Shown here one piece after another: positions 55,669 through 64,000 of a stretch of DNA of 64,000 bases (positions are counted from its first letter, which is position 1; every line of letters begins with the position of its first letter). The stretch is taken from assembly GCA_016744995.1 (NCBI GenBank), contig JADGDG010000006.1, positions 124,001 through 188,000 of the forward strand. Reading direction: 5' to 3'. The notes below the pieces were generated by a model. It saw nothing but the letters and a program-made list of their open reading frames with translations. It did not search any database and was not told where the DNA came from. The translations under genes were made by a program, and so were the position numbers. The DNA is from Gammaproteobacteria bacterium (GTDB lineage Bacteria > Pseudomonadota > Gammaproteobacteria > GRL18).

Positions 55669-57486
55669 ATGAATACGAACAAAAATGTAGAACCTGTCAC
55701 CCCGGGCTCAGCCAGGACTTTATCTGGATTATTTTTTAAACGAGTCAATGCCACTCCAGATAAAACGGCCTATCATTATTATGATAATTATAATAAACAA
55801 TGGAAAAGTCTAAGCTGGTCTGACACCTATATTGAAATGTTAAAATGGCGAAGTTTTTTTCTAAATATGGGTCTTAAACCACATGATAATATTGCTATTA
55901 TGCTAAAAAACTCACCTGAATGGGTCTTTTCAGAGCAGGCTGCCTTAAGTATTGGAATGGTTGTAGTACCTCTTTACCCTAACGACAGGGCCGAAAATGT
56001 TGCCTATATTTTAGAAGATGCCGATATTAAGCTAATGATTGTTGACACCAATAAACAAATTGAAGAACTCTCTTCAATTGATGAACAATTGAAGAAATTG
56101 TATGCAATTGTGTCACTGGAAGATATTCATAATAAGCCTTTATTACTAAGCGAAGACACACCTGAGACTCTAAAACGATACCCACTGATTCATTTAACTT
56201 TTGATCAAGATCCTGATAATCTGGCAACCATTGTTTACACCTCAGGCACAACAGGAAAACCAAAAGGCGTCATGCTCAGTCATCGAAATATATTGTTTGA
56301 TACCTGGGCATCAATTTCAGTGGTTCCCTGTCAAAGTAATGATAAATTCTTATCTTTTTTACCCTTGTCACATATGTTTGAAAGAACAGCAGGCTATTAC
56401 ATTCCCATGATGGCAGGTGCTGAAGTTGCCTATGCACGCTCAGTGGATGCTTTGCCTGTTGATCTGCAAACAATAAAACCAACCGTGCTGGTCACAGTAC
56501 CGAGGATCTTTGAACGCATTTACATGAAGATCACTCAGAAATTAAAAAACTCATCACCTCTGGCCACAAAATTATTTAATCTGACCGTTAAAATAGGCTG
56601 GAATCGTTTTCTCTATCTGCAAAATAAAAAAAGTTGGTTCCCGGGTCTACTGCTCTGGCCAATCTTAAACAAACTGGTCGCGGAGAAAGTTATGGCTAAA
56701 TTAGGCGGCAGGCTGAGACTTGCAATCAGCGGCGGAGCCCCTCTTTCCAATGAGATTGCTCAATTTTTTATTGGCCTGGGTCTCACCATCACTCAGGGTT
56801 ATGGCATGACTGAGGCCGGACCGGTCATTAGTACCAATAAACTCGATGATAATGATCCTTTTAGCGTCGGTCAAATTTTGCCAGGTATTAAGACTCGTAT
56901 TGAAAAAAATGGTGAGTTATTAATTAAAGCCCCAAATGTCATGCAGGGTTATTGGAACAATGCCAAAGCGAGCAGTGAAATAATTAATTCAGACGGTTGG
57001 CTGCATACTGGAGACAAGGTTCAAATTAAAAATGGCCATTTATATATCACTGGTCGTGTTAAAGAAATTCTGGTGTTAAGTAATGGAGAAAAAGTACCAC
57101 CTGCTGACCTGGAAATGGCAATTTGCAGTGATCCTATCTTTGAGCAAGCCATCGTTATTGGCGAAGCAAAACCTTATTTAAGTGCTATAGTCGTCTTAAA
57201 TGAAGAAATATGGCATGATGTTGCTAATGAGGCGCATATTGAGACAAGAGGGAAAAATGTCCTGCAAAACAAAAAACTTTGTCACCTGATGACTCAAAAA
57301 ATCTCAGCTCTGTTGTCATCATTTCCAGGTTATGAGCAAATACGTCGCGTTAAACTAATTATAAAACCATGGACCATTAGCAATGGTATGCTGACACCAA
57401 CAATGAAACTGAAACGTAACCAGATTATTGCTAATTATAAAAAAGATATTGATAATTTATATGCAGGCCATATTCAGTCTTTTTAA
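55669..57486 (+). CDS. Long-chain fatty acyl-CoA synthetase (FadD15-like)
   Basis: The 605-residue AMP-forming enzyme has IVYTSGTTGKPKGVMLSHRN, GYGMTEAGPVIS, GWLHTGDKVQI and RVKEILVLSNGEKVPPADLE. It is the bacterial COG1022 type and would load fatty acids onto CoA for the pathway encoded upstream. It starts 42 bases after the multifunctional gene. Confidence 0.94.
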   Translation: MNTNKNVEPVTPGSARTLSGLFFKRVNATPDKTAYHYYDNYNKQWKSLSWSDTYIEMLKWRSFFLNMGLKPHDNIAIMLKNSPEWVFSEQAALSIGMVVVPLYPNDRAENVAYILEDADIKLMIVDTNKQIEELSSIDEQLKKLYAIVSLEDIHNKPLLLSEDTPETLKRYPLIHLTFDQDPDNLATIVYTSGTTGKPKGVMLSHRNILFDTWASISVVPCQSNDKFLSFLPLSHMFERTAGYYIPMMAGAEVAYARSVDALPVDLQTIKPTVLVTVPRIFERIYMKITQKLKNSSPLATKLFNLTVKIGWNRFLYLQNKKSWFPGLLLWPILNKLVAEKVMAKLGGRLRLAISGGAPLSNEIAQFFIGLGLTITQGYGMTEAGPVISTNKLDDNDPFSVGQILPGIKTRIEKNGELLIKAPNVMQGYWNNAKASSEIINSDGWLHTGDKVQIKNGHLYITGRVKEILVLSNGEKVPPADLEMAICSDPIFEQAIVIGEAKPYLSAIVVLNEEIWHDVANEAHIETRGKNVLQNKKLCHLMTQKISALLSSFPGYEQIRRVKLIIKPWTISNGMLTPTMKLKRNQIIANYKKDIDNLYAGHIQSF

Positions 57487-57524
57487 CAACGATGCTATTA
57501 TCCTTCAATAAACAGGAGAGAAAT

Positions 57525-57731
57525 ATGTGCAGTACACCACGCCCTTCAGGAAGATTCAGAGGGGCTCGTAAGGTAGCCGTAAAAAATACACTTAACCGCT
57601 CCTATGCACATATGATGCGTACAGCTTCAGCACAGTATGAAGAACGTCAAAAAGAGCTTAACAAACGACATCAGCGATTGCTCAAAATGGAAGAGCATGG
57701 TGAAATGGAAGAAAGTGGTGAAATAAAATAG
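57525..57731 (+). CDS. Small basic unknown protein
   Basis: About 68 residues from ATG 57525, which has CAGGAGAG just upstream; the frame also opens at 57492. The N-terminus is Arg-rich (CSTPRPSGRFRGARKVAVKNTLNRSYAHM) and the rest is a charged helix rich in Glu, Lys and Met. It may bind nucleic acid or acidic lipid, but no family is recognised. It probably shares the fatty-acid transcript. Confidence 0.6.
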   Translation: MCSTPRPSGRFRGARKVAVKNTLNRSYAHMMRTASAQYEERQKELNKRHQRLLKMEEHGEMEESGEIK

Positions 57732-57795
57732 TAATTCAATCAATGCAGCAACTTAAGATGACCGAAACACTTCCGTATAATATTAAGAAAGCAGG

Positions 57796-57842
57796 AAAAA
57801 AATCGGGGGAATCACCTCATTCCAGTTACCTCTGATTTTTTT
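57796..57842 (+). terminator. Rho-independent-type terminator after the beta-oxidation genes
   Basis: AAAAAAATCGGGG and CCTCTGATTTTTTT form a hairpin (nine A/T-rich pairs plus three G-C) about 65 bases after the small gene's stop. The T-rich arm forms the tail. Confidence 0.6.
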
Positions 57843-57892
57843 ATTAGCACTTATCGTCCCAAACACAATCAATCGATAAAAAAGAAATTTAA

Positions 57893-58327
57893 ATGAAAAA
57901 ACTAATTTTTGCATTATTTCTGGGTATGGGGTTTTATACTTTCGTACTCGACCATCAGTCTGTTGACTCAGCACTCACTGAGGAAAGGACTCATAATGAA
58001 CAATTAGTTTCAGATGCCTATCAGAATAAATTAAGTGATGTGCAAGTTAGAGGTTCAGGGATAGTGAGCCGTATCCTCAAGGATGACAATAAAGGTCGCC
58101 GACATCAGAAATTTCTCTTAAAACTATCCTCTGAACAAACTCTGTTGATTGCTCACAATATTGACTTAGCACCAAAGATAAAGACCATTAAAAAAGGGGA
58201 TGTTATACAGTTTTTTGGCGTATATGAATGGAATTCAAAAGGCGGTGTTGTGCATTGGACACATCATGATCCCGCTAACCAGCACATAGGCGGCTGGTTA
58301 AAACACAATGGACGTAAATATGAATAA
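57893..58327 (+). CDS. DUF3465-family exported protein
   Basis: The 144-residue protein has an N-terminal hydrophobic segment (about 3-20) and a compact OB-like domain: VRGSGIVSRILKDDNKGRRHQKFLLKL, LLIAHNIDLA, GDVIQFFGVYEWNSKGGVVHWTHHDP and GGWLKHNGRKY. The last motif and length match DUF3465 proteins. Function is not known. Confidence 0.82.
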   Translation: MKKLIFALFLGMGFYTFVLDHQSVDSALTEERTHNEQLVSDAYQNKLSDVQVRGSGIVSRILKDDNKGRRHQKFLLKLSSEQTLLIAHNIDLAPKIKTIKKGDVIQFFGVYEWNSKGGVVHWTHHDPANQHIGGWLKHNGRKYE

Positions 58328-58396
58328 TCATTTAACAACAACATTCCATATTATGGAAAACTCTTTAAATGAATCTGACATTTTGGTTTATAACAA

Positions 58397-58801
58397 TTGA
58401 AATTATTAAATACAAGACTATTATTTCCGGATCAAGCCAGAGGATTTTACGGTAAACGCTGGCTGGATATTATTCTGCGGACAGTACATCTAATGGGATT
58501 ATTAGGTTTATCCGGGGGATTACTCTTTCATGCTGAAAAGTCTCTTTGGATAACCTATTACTATGCGACAATATTATCCGGATTAGTGATGGTTTGCCTC
58601 AATGTCTGGTCACATGGAAAATGGCTGTTACAAAACAGAGGCGTAGCTATAATTATCAAATTATTAATTTTTACAGCACTCCCCTATTTTCCAGGATATG
58701 AGCAATATTTATTACTAAGCATTATTTTTATCTCCGGTATTGCATCTCATGCTCCTGCAAAATTCAGGTACTACTCGCCTTTTTTTGGTAAGGAAATTTA
58801 A
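58397..58801 (+). CDS. Small membrane protein, TTG start
   Basis: The 134-residue protein has about four membrane segments (about 27-45, 51-68, 81-96, 101-116) with a His at the end of helix one (RTVHLMG). The start appears to be TTG 58397. No family is recognised with confidence. It lies 70 bases after the DUF3465 gene. Confidence 0.6.
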   Translation: MKLLNTRLLFPDQARGFYGKRWLDIILRTVHLMGLLGLSGGLLFHAEKSLWITYYYATILSGLVMVCLNVWSHGKWLLQNRGVAIIIKLLIFTALPYFPGYEQYLLLSIIFISGIASHAPAKFRYYSPFFGKEI

Positions 58802-58822
58802 CGCTCAAGTTTGACAGCAACT

Positions 58823-60040
58823 CTAAAAAGCAGCAAAGGGATGCACAATAACATTTTCTCCAGCACTAATGGATTCACTTTCATGATCCATATAAATAAA
58901 GCAATTTCCCTTGCTCATAGAGCTTAAAACACCTGAGCCTTGTTTACCTGTGGTTTTAACCACTAAGCCCAGCTCTGGATCTTGCACCATAACTCCGCGT
59001 TGTATCTCAGTCCTTCCCGGTAATTTTCGCAAACTGGTCTGGCAAATTGCATTGAAGTCAAATAAAGACGCATTATTATTTCCCATTAATAATTTAATAG
59101 CAGGTCTGACAAAATACATAAACGTGACCATAACTGCCACAGGATTCCCTGGGAGACCAAAAAAATGAGTTTTATTAAGTTGACCAAAAGTGAGGGGGCG
59201 TCCTGGTTTTAAGTGTAACTTACTGAAATGGATCTGCCCTGTTTCTTCCAGACATTGTTTTATATAATCTGCATCACCAACAGAAACACCACCAGAGGTG
59301 ATCACCATATCCGCTTCAGAAGCCCCCTGAAGCAATGCATTTTTTATCGACAGTTGATCGTCAGGAATAATTCCAAGATCGATAACCTCTACTCCCAAGT
59401 CTGTAAGCATACCGCTTATAGTGTAACGATTGCTATCATAGATCTGACTGTCACTAAGAGATTCTCCAATACTGCGAATTTCATCTCCACTGGAAAAAAT
59501 GGCTACTCGTATTGGACGTTTGATTTTTAATGAAGCCAGGCCCAATGAAGCTAAAACACCCATTTGTGCAGCACCCAGCTTCTGACCTGCAGATAATACA
59601 ACACTGCCCTGGGTAATATCTTCTCCAATATGACGAATATTTTGCCCTTCTTTAATATCGGTAGAGATCTTAATCTGCTTTTCTAAAACTGTGACTTTTT
59701 CCTGTTCAATCACTGTATCTGCATTTTCAGGGATTTTTGCACCAGTCATGATCCTTATGCACTGCCCCTCATCAAGCACACCATCAAAGGGAGTTCCAGC
59801 AAAAGAAGTCCCCACATTGAGCAAAGTTTTTTCGCCATCCGAGGGGATATCCTTTGCTTGAAAGGCATAACCATCCATAGCTGAATTCTGATACACAGGC
59901 ACATTTATCGGTGAAATAACATCTTCAGCCAATGTTTTACCCAGTGCATTGGGTAAAATGACCGTTTGTTGATTCACCAGTGGTTTTATTTGTTGTTTGA
60001 TGACAGCAATTGCTTCATCAACTGACAGGGTTTTGCTCAT
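58823..60040 (-). CDS. moeA: Molybdopterin molybdotransferase MoeA
   Basis: MoeA inserts molybdate (or tungstate) into adenylated molybdopterin. The 405-residue protein has NSAMDGYAF, IMTGAKIPENADTVI, FSSGDEI, YDSNRYTISGML, SGGVSVGDADYIK and FGLPGNPVAVMVTF in order, ending in domain IV. It is the last gene of the minus-strand run and follows the ABC ATPase by 42 bases, so the metal is probably the one that transporter brings in. Confidence 0.95.
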   Translation of the reverse strand: MSKTLSVDEAIAVIKQQIKPLVNQQTVILPNALGKTLAEDVISPINVPVYQNSAMDGYAFQAKDIPSDGEKTLLNVGTSFAGTPFDGVLDEGQCIRIMTGAKIPENADTVIEQEKVTVLEKQIKISTDIKEGQNIRHIGEDITQGSVVLSAGQKLGAAQMGVLASLGLASLKIKRPIRVAIFSSGDEIRSIGESLSDSQIYDSNRYTISGMLTDLGVEVIDLGIIPDDQLSIKNALLQGASEADMVITSGGVSVGDADYIKQCLEETGQIHFSKLHLKPGRPLTFGQLNKTHFFGLPGNPVAVMVTFMYFVRPAIKLLMGNNNASLFDFNAICQTSLRKLPGRTEIQRGVMVQDPELGLVVKTTGKQGSGVLSSMSKGNCFIYMDHESESISAGENVIVHPFAAF

Positions 60041-60082
60041 AGTTAGAGATCCTAGTTGAGAAATCCAGAAAAAGGGCTTTGT

Positions 60083-60769
60083 TTATTCAGGAATAAATTT
60101 TTCAATCATATTCCCCTGATGTAAATGAAAGTGCCGGTTAAATTTTAATTCACCATTGTGAGGATCATGGCTGGTTATGATAATACCTATATTATCTTCT
60201 TTCAGCTGATTTATAGTCTCATAGGTACTCAGCCGTGACTGTTTATCCATATTGGCAAAAGGTTCATCTAAGAGAATAAAGTCCGGTTCTATCACCCATG
60301 AACGTGCAATAGCAACACGTTGCTTTTCACCACCGGATAATGCATGACTTGGTCTGTCACTTAAATGCTGCAAATCAATCATCTTTAATGCTGCATTGAC
60401 TTTATGATTTATTTCGCACCACTTAAGCCGCCTTTTAGAAAAAAGGTGTTGCTTTAATCCATAGGCTATATTATCAAAGACCGTTCCACTGAACAGATAA
60501 GGGGTCTGATGCAGATAACAAAAAGTACCTCGTAAGTAATTCTTTGATACCGACCAGTTTTTTTTCACTGAGATATCCTGAGCATAAGACAAATAAAAAC
60601 TGTCCGGTTTGAGTAATCCAGATAGTATTTTAAGTAAAGTTGATTTGCCAGATCCATTTTGCCCTGTCATTAAAATAAAATTGTCTGAACTTAAGTCAAA
60701 ATCCAGCTGCTTTAAAATCACCTTTTTTTTAATAGTATAAGAAATATTATCCAGACTAAGGTTTATCAT
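60083..60769 (-). CDS. Tungstate/molybdate-type ABC ATPase (TupC-like)
   Basis: The 228-residue ATPase has Walker [10 protein letters not shown], signature [15 protein letters not shown], Walker [13 protein letters not shown] and SHD. It lacks the long C-terminal regulatory domain of ModC, which fits TupC. Its ATG overlaps the permease stop by four bases. The metal is inferred from the cofactor genes around it. Confidence 0.87.
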   Translation of the reverse strand: MINLSLDNISYTIKKKVILKQLDFDLSSDNFILMTGQNGSGKSTLLKILSGLLKPDSFYLSYAQDISVKKNWSVSKNYLRGTFCYLHQTPYLFSGTVFDNIAYGLKQHLFSKRRLKWCEINHKVNAALKMIDLQHLSDRPSHALSGGEKQRVAIARSWVIEPDFILLDEPFANMDKQSRLSTYETINQLKEDNIGIIITSHDPHNGELKFNRHFHLHQGNMIEKFIPE

Positions 60770-61467
60770 AGTGACAGTTCCCCCCTGCCCTGGATATAAC
60801 TTAAAAATAAATTCAGCGCGAGTGCCATTATTAATAAAACAATACCCAGGGCTATTCCTTGAGCAAAACTGCCCTTACTGGTTTCCAGTGCAATAGCCGT
60901 GGGAATATTGCGTGTGTGATGAAGAATATTTCCCCCTATCATCATAGAGCTTCCAACCTCTGCTATGATGCGTCCAAAGCCTGCAATGACTGCTGCCATT
61001 AAGCCAAAATGTGCTTCTTTTAGTACTGAGAAAAAAGCCCTTATCGGATGTGCACCTAATGTAATTGCAGTTTCCCAGGCACGCCTGTCTAAGGACTGCA
61101 AAGCAGCATAACTCAGAGCGACCAACAGAGGAAAACATAGAAGCATTTGCCCCAGGATCATAGCTTCCTGAGTAAACAACAATTTCAGATCACCCAGTGG
61201 ACCTGCACGTGAAAGCAGTAAATACAAAGTTAAACCAACCACTACCGCAGGAATTGACATAGCAGTATTAAATAGTGCAATTAAAAAACGACGCATTGGA
61301 AATTGAAAAGAAGCTAGAAAAAAAGCTATCAGGATAGCCAATGGTGCTGAAAATAATATGGCTCTGAATGAGACACTAAATGATATTGCAATAATTTCCC
61401 AAAGTTCAGCGTTTCCCGTGAGTAATAAAACAAAAGCCTGTGATGTTGCAGTGGACAAATCATCCAT
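60766..61467 (-). CDS. Tungstate-type ABC permease (TupB-like)
   Basis: The 233-residue protein has about five to six membrane segments and the inner-membrane EAA-type loop ETAITLGAHPIRAFF. It has the FGRIIAEVGSSMMIGGNI motif of TupB permeases. It should pair with the ATPase next to it. No binding protein (TupA) is in the window; it may lie beyond the end. Confidence 0.87.
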   Translation of the reverse strand: MDDLSTATSQAFVLLLTGNAELWEIIAISFSVSFRAILFSAPLAILIAFFLASFQFPMRRFLIALFNTAMSIPAVVVGLTLYLLLSRAGPLGDLKLLFTQEAMILGQMLLCFPLLVALSYAALQSLDRRAWETAITLGAHPIRAFFSVLKEAHFGLMAAVIAGFGRIIAEVGSSMMIGGNILHHTRNIPTAIALETSKGSFAQGIALGIVLLIMALALNLFLSYIQGRGELSL

Positions 61468-61481
61468 AAAAAAAATAAACT

Positions 61482-62246
61482 CTAATCATTAATATGCCCG
61501 CAAACAGGGCAATCTGGATTTTTGGGTAATTGCATTGATTCCCACTGCATGGAGAGAGCGTCAAATAACAAAACACGCGAGATCAGAGAATCTCCTTGAG
61601 AAAGAATCAATTTAATCACTTCAATCGCCTGCAGACTCCCCATAACACCAACAACGGGCGATACCACACCGCTGGTGCTGCAATTTTGTTCAGGCTCCTT
61701 ACTGCCACCTGCTCCTAAACCATAGCAGCAATGATAACAGGGACTGTCTTTGTCGCCACAGTGATAAACAGATATCTGACCTTCCCAGCGGATTGCCGCA
61801 GCAGAAACAAGCCATTTATTATGTGTCACACAAGCCTGGTTAATTTCAAATCGCGTTGTTAAATTATCAGTACAGTCTACAACAATATCAACTTCTGCAA
61901 CTTGAGACAATAGTTGTTCTCCGCTCAGTTTAACATCCAGTGGAACAATATTAATTTTAGAGTTAATCTGCTTCATACGATTTGCACAGGAACTGACTTT
62001 TGACTGCCCGAGGCCGTTTTCATCATGGGCAATCTGGCGCTGTAAATTATTTAACTCAACTTTATCATGATCAGCAATAATTATCTGACCAATACCACTG
62101 GCAGCCAGATACAACGCCACGGGCGAGCCTAAACCACCGACACCAATAATTAAAACCCTTGCTGCTAATAATTTTTCCTGACCTTCAAAATCAATTTCAG
62201 GAAGCATAATATGACGGCCATAACGCAATAAATCCTTATCATTCAT
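61482..62246 (-). CDS. ThiF/MoeB-family adenylyltransferase
   Basis: The 254-residue E1-like enzyme has GVGGLGSPVALYLAASGIG, the NLQRQI motif, DCTDN, and four Cys zinc ligands (CYHCC and CPVCG). A Cys in EQNCSTSG is the usual thioester site. It should adenylate the C-terminal Gly-Gly of the MoaD-like protein encoded two genes upstream for molybdopterin synthesis. It overlaps the stop of the next gene by one base. Confidence 0.92.
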   Translation of the reverse strand: MNDKDLLRYGRHIMLPEIDFEGQEKLLAARVLIIGVGGLGSPVALYLAASGIGQIIIADHDKVELNNLQRQIAHDENGLGQSKVSSCANRMKQINSKINIVPLDVKLSGEQLLSQVAEVDIVVDCTDNLTTRFEINQACVTHNKWLVSAAAIRWEGQISVYHCGDKDSPCYHCCYGLGAGGSKEPEQNCSTSGVVSPVVGVMGSLQAIEVIKLILSQGDSLISRVLLFDALSMQWESMQLPKNPDCPVCGHIND

Positions 62247-62563
62247 TAGCCACCTCCCTTCTGAAAAGATCGATCAAACTTTTTTATAAATTCTTTTTGT
62301 TGTTCATATGAATAATTGTAAAACTGAAATTGAACTAAAAGACGCGGCAGGACAAGAGAACCAATAATACGATCTGCAAGCTCAGTCAAAGAAATTATCA
62401 ATTTCAATTCAACTCCGGATTGCAGGGTGATTTTATCTGCAGTGGTTTTAGTTCTTAAATTTTGAGGAAAATGCCTGGAAAAAAGTTCAAACTGAGCAAA
62501 AAACTCAAGACGTGAATAGCCCATTTCTTTTTCGATATTAATGATTTGAGAAGACTCAGCCAC
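62246..62563 (-). CDS. Unknown protein in the cofactor cluster
   Basis: The frame can open at 62647 inside moaD. Likely starts are GTG 62563, which overlaps the moaD stop, or ATG 62524. That gives about 92 to 105 residues. The sequence GYSRLEFFAQFELFSRHFPQ, then ISLTELADRIIGSLVLPRLLVQFQFYNYS and a basic helix suggests a small alpha/beta protein. I recognise no family. Being trapped between MoaD and its adenylating enzyme, it probably assists the same step or the target enzyme. Confidence 0.65.
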   Translation of the reverse strand: MAESSQIINIEKEMGYSRLEFFAQFELFSRHFPQNLRTKTTADKITLQSGVELKLIISLTELADRIIGSLVLPRLLVQFQFYNYSYEQQKEFIKKFDRSFQKGGG

Positions 62564-62807
62564 CAGCAACTTCCGGCCAAAGAGCCAGAGTATCATTCTC
62601 TTTGAGGATCCTGGAATCACGATCAGGCGGGCATACAAACACACCATTTAAAATAACCAGATAAGCCTCTTCTCTATCAATATTAAAATAATCAATAGCC
62701 TGATAAACACTGATATTATCATCCACTTCTACCACCGCCTGATTGGCCTTCGCATGGGGTGGCAGATGCCGTTTTAATCCGGCAAAACATTTAAGAGTGA
62801 TATTCAT
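62556..62807 (-). CDS. MoaD/ThiS-family sulfur carrier
   Basis: The protein is about 83 residues from ATG 62807 (the frame opens at 62828). It has the ubiquitin-like fold pattern: MNITLKCFAGLKRHLP, AIDYFNID, VILNGVFV and ALWPEVAGG. It ends in Gly-Gly, as needed for adenylation and thiocarboxylation by ThiF/MoeB. It may serve molybdopterin or tungstopterin synthesis. Confidence 0.88.
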   Translation of the reverse strand: MNITLKCFAGLKRHLPPHAKANQAVVEVDDNISVYQAIDYFNIDREEAYLVILNGVFVCPPDRDSRILKENDTLALWPEVAGG

Positions 62808-62850
62808 TGATAAGTGTCCATTTAACAAGAGTCCATTGAATAAACCAGCG

Positions 62851-64000
62851 TCATAGATCCGCCAGATAAGCTTCCATCAAACGACTCGGATCCTTCATCA
62901 TACGTTGTTTCCAGATGCCCAGCTTAACCTTAGACCGGATCAATCCACGCACCACGCCGATATTCTGAGTATGTCCTAAAGAACTCATGCCAACAAGACA
63001 CTCATCTTTGAATTGAAGATTTAGATAACGAAAGTTTTTTGCATCCAATAAAATACTTTCCTGTCCGCCTTCAACACCCATCCATTGACCAAAGGAGGCA
63101 GAAATCAATCCCATAGTATCAAGTATATTCATATTAATGCTGCCATGGTGTACGCAGCTATTGTGCTGGACCATATTAATTGCTGCAATACGACCATGTT
63201 CTACCGCTGTAGGCTGAATTGCCTGCACATGCAGGGATTGATCAGAAAAATCTAATCCCTGGGCAACATCACCCGAGGCATAAATATTATCTATATTCGT
63301 TTGTAAAAACTCATTAACAATAATTCCCTGATCCACAATGATCCCTGAGCCGTCAAGAAAATCAATATTTGATTTTACACCAGTAGCACAAATGACTAAA
63401 TCAGCTGACAGGTCTTGCGAGTCTTTAAGATTGACAATCAATGAGTGTTTATCACTGCTGTCCGCTTCACTGATAGATGTGACCTGCTCACTGGTTAAGA
63501 TTTTCACCCCTTTTGATTCACACCAGGACTTTAATAAGCCGCCGGCAGTATCATCCATCATTCTTGGAACCATGCGATCGCCCATTTCAACAATGGTAAG
63601 GTTAACACCCCGTTTTAGCAGAGACTCAAGAATAATGCAGCCAATAAAACCAGCCCCCATTAAAACAACCGATGAGCCAGAAACAGCCTTGGAAGCAATA
63701 TTTCGGGCATCCTCAAGTGTCCAGCAATTATGGACATCATTCAGACTGATCCCCTCAATCGGTGGCGAGACAGCATGAGCTCCAGTTGCCAGCAATAGTT
63801 TTTCATAGCCTAACTCTGTCCCATCAGCCAGTTTAATGGTGTTTTTAGGAGTCACAATAGCGGTGATTTTTTCATTAATCACAATAATATTTAAAGCACG
63901 AAAGTGCTCAGAATTGTGCCTGAGATAAGTGCCCGCCTCTGTGATTTTATGTTCCAGAAAATATGGAATGGCCATCCGTGAGTATGGCGGTTCTTTTTGC
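62851..64000 (-). CDS. FAD/NAD(P)H-dependent oxidoreductase (partial, 5' end outside window)
   Basis: At least 382 residues are present. The first methionine in the window is at 63975, but the frame stays open beyond it (QKEPPYSR just before), and the N-terminal FAD motif is missing, so the gene starts outside. The visible part has LLLATGAHAV, an NAD(P)-binding VLMGAGFIGCIILESLLKRG, ICATGVKSN and the FAD-binding YASGDVAQG. It resembles rubredoxin/nitrite-reductase-type flavoproteins found with tungsten aldehyde oxidoreductases. Partner and electron acceptor are unknown. Confidence 0.9.
   Translation of the reverse strand, partial: QKEPPYSRMAIPYFLEHKITEAGTYLRHNSEHFRALNIIVINEKITAIVTPKNTIKLADGTELGYEKLLLATGAHAVSPPIEGISLNDVHNCWTLEDARNIASKAVSGSSVVLMGAGFIGCIILESLLKRGVNLTIVEMGDRMVPRMMDDTAGGLLKSWCESKGVKILTSEQVTSISEADSSDKHSLIVNLKDSQDLSADLVICATGVKSNIDFLDGSGIIVDQGIIVNEFLQTNIDNIYASGDVAQGLDFSDQSLHVQAIQPTAVEHGRIAAINMVQHNSCVHHGSINMNILDTMGLISASFGQWMGVEGGQESILLDAKNFRYLNLQFKDECLVGMSSLGHTQNIGVVRGLIRSKVKLGIWKQRMMKDPSRLMEAYLADL

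Overview
The window looks like part of the chromosome of an AT-rich, free-living, probably marine gammaproteobacterium. The evidence is the gene set: LolA, RarA, RlmG, RmuC, ZnuABC, a LapA-type adhesin with type I secretion, type VI secretion parts and a FadE-type acyl-CoA dehydrogenase. I cannot name the order or genus. No rRNA, tRNA, CRISPR array or intact insertion sequence is visible.

Layout. 1-5991 (minus) is a compact run: a thermostable-hemolysin family protein, an AMP-forming ligase, a heme-oxygenase-like di-metal oxidase, a TPR protein, a short-chain dehydrogenase, then a QseB/QseC-type two-component system. It looks like a small-molecule or lipid biosynthetic operon with its own regulator. 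A perfect PmrA/QseB-type box lies just upstream of its first gene. 6124-8149 holds rarA and lolA. 8314-12537 is a partial type VI secretion operon (PAAR-like, tssA, tssB, tssC). 12723-13962 holds an unknown lipoprotein and a small protein. 13977-20217 holds an M23 peptidase, znuA, znuC, znuB, rmuC and rlmG, all on the minus strand. 20454-24306 holds ppk2, divergent from a fused sulfate adenylyltransferase/APS kinase and a DHH phosphoesterase. 24407-42603 is a giant adhesin of 4107 residues with a LuxR-type regulator and its TolC, HlyD and ABC export parts. 42728-48416 is housekeeping and small unknown genes, including a DEAD-box helicase, an SCP2 protein, a rhodanese and a class V aminotransferase. 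48739-58801 is a plus-strand fatty-acid beta-oxidation operon led by a papain-like amidase, followed by small unknown genes. 58823-64000 (minus) is a molybdenum/tungsten cofactor and transport cluster (moeA, tungstate-type ABC genes, ThiF/MoeB, an unknown protein, MoaD, an FAD oxidoreductase) of the kind that serves tungsten aldehyde oxidoreductases.

Two families of small hairpin repeats are the main unexplained structure. R1 occurs in the response regulator-kinase spacer and in the znuC-znuB spacer. R2 copies are palindromic from end to end, and in both copies the terminal repeat supplies the stop codon of a neighbouring gene. The strongest candidate for an undescribed system is the 1-6060 operon with its box and two-component pair. 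The next most interesting points are the R2 elements and the altered ATP-sulfurylase active site in the Sat-APS kinase fusion.
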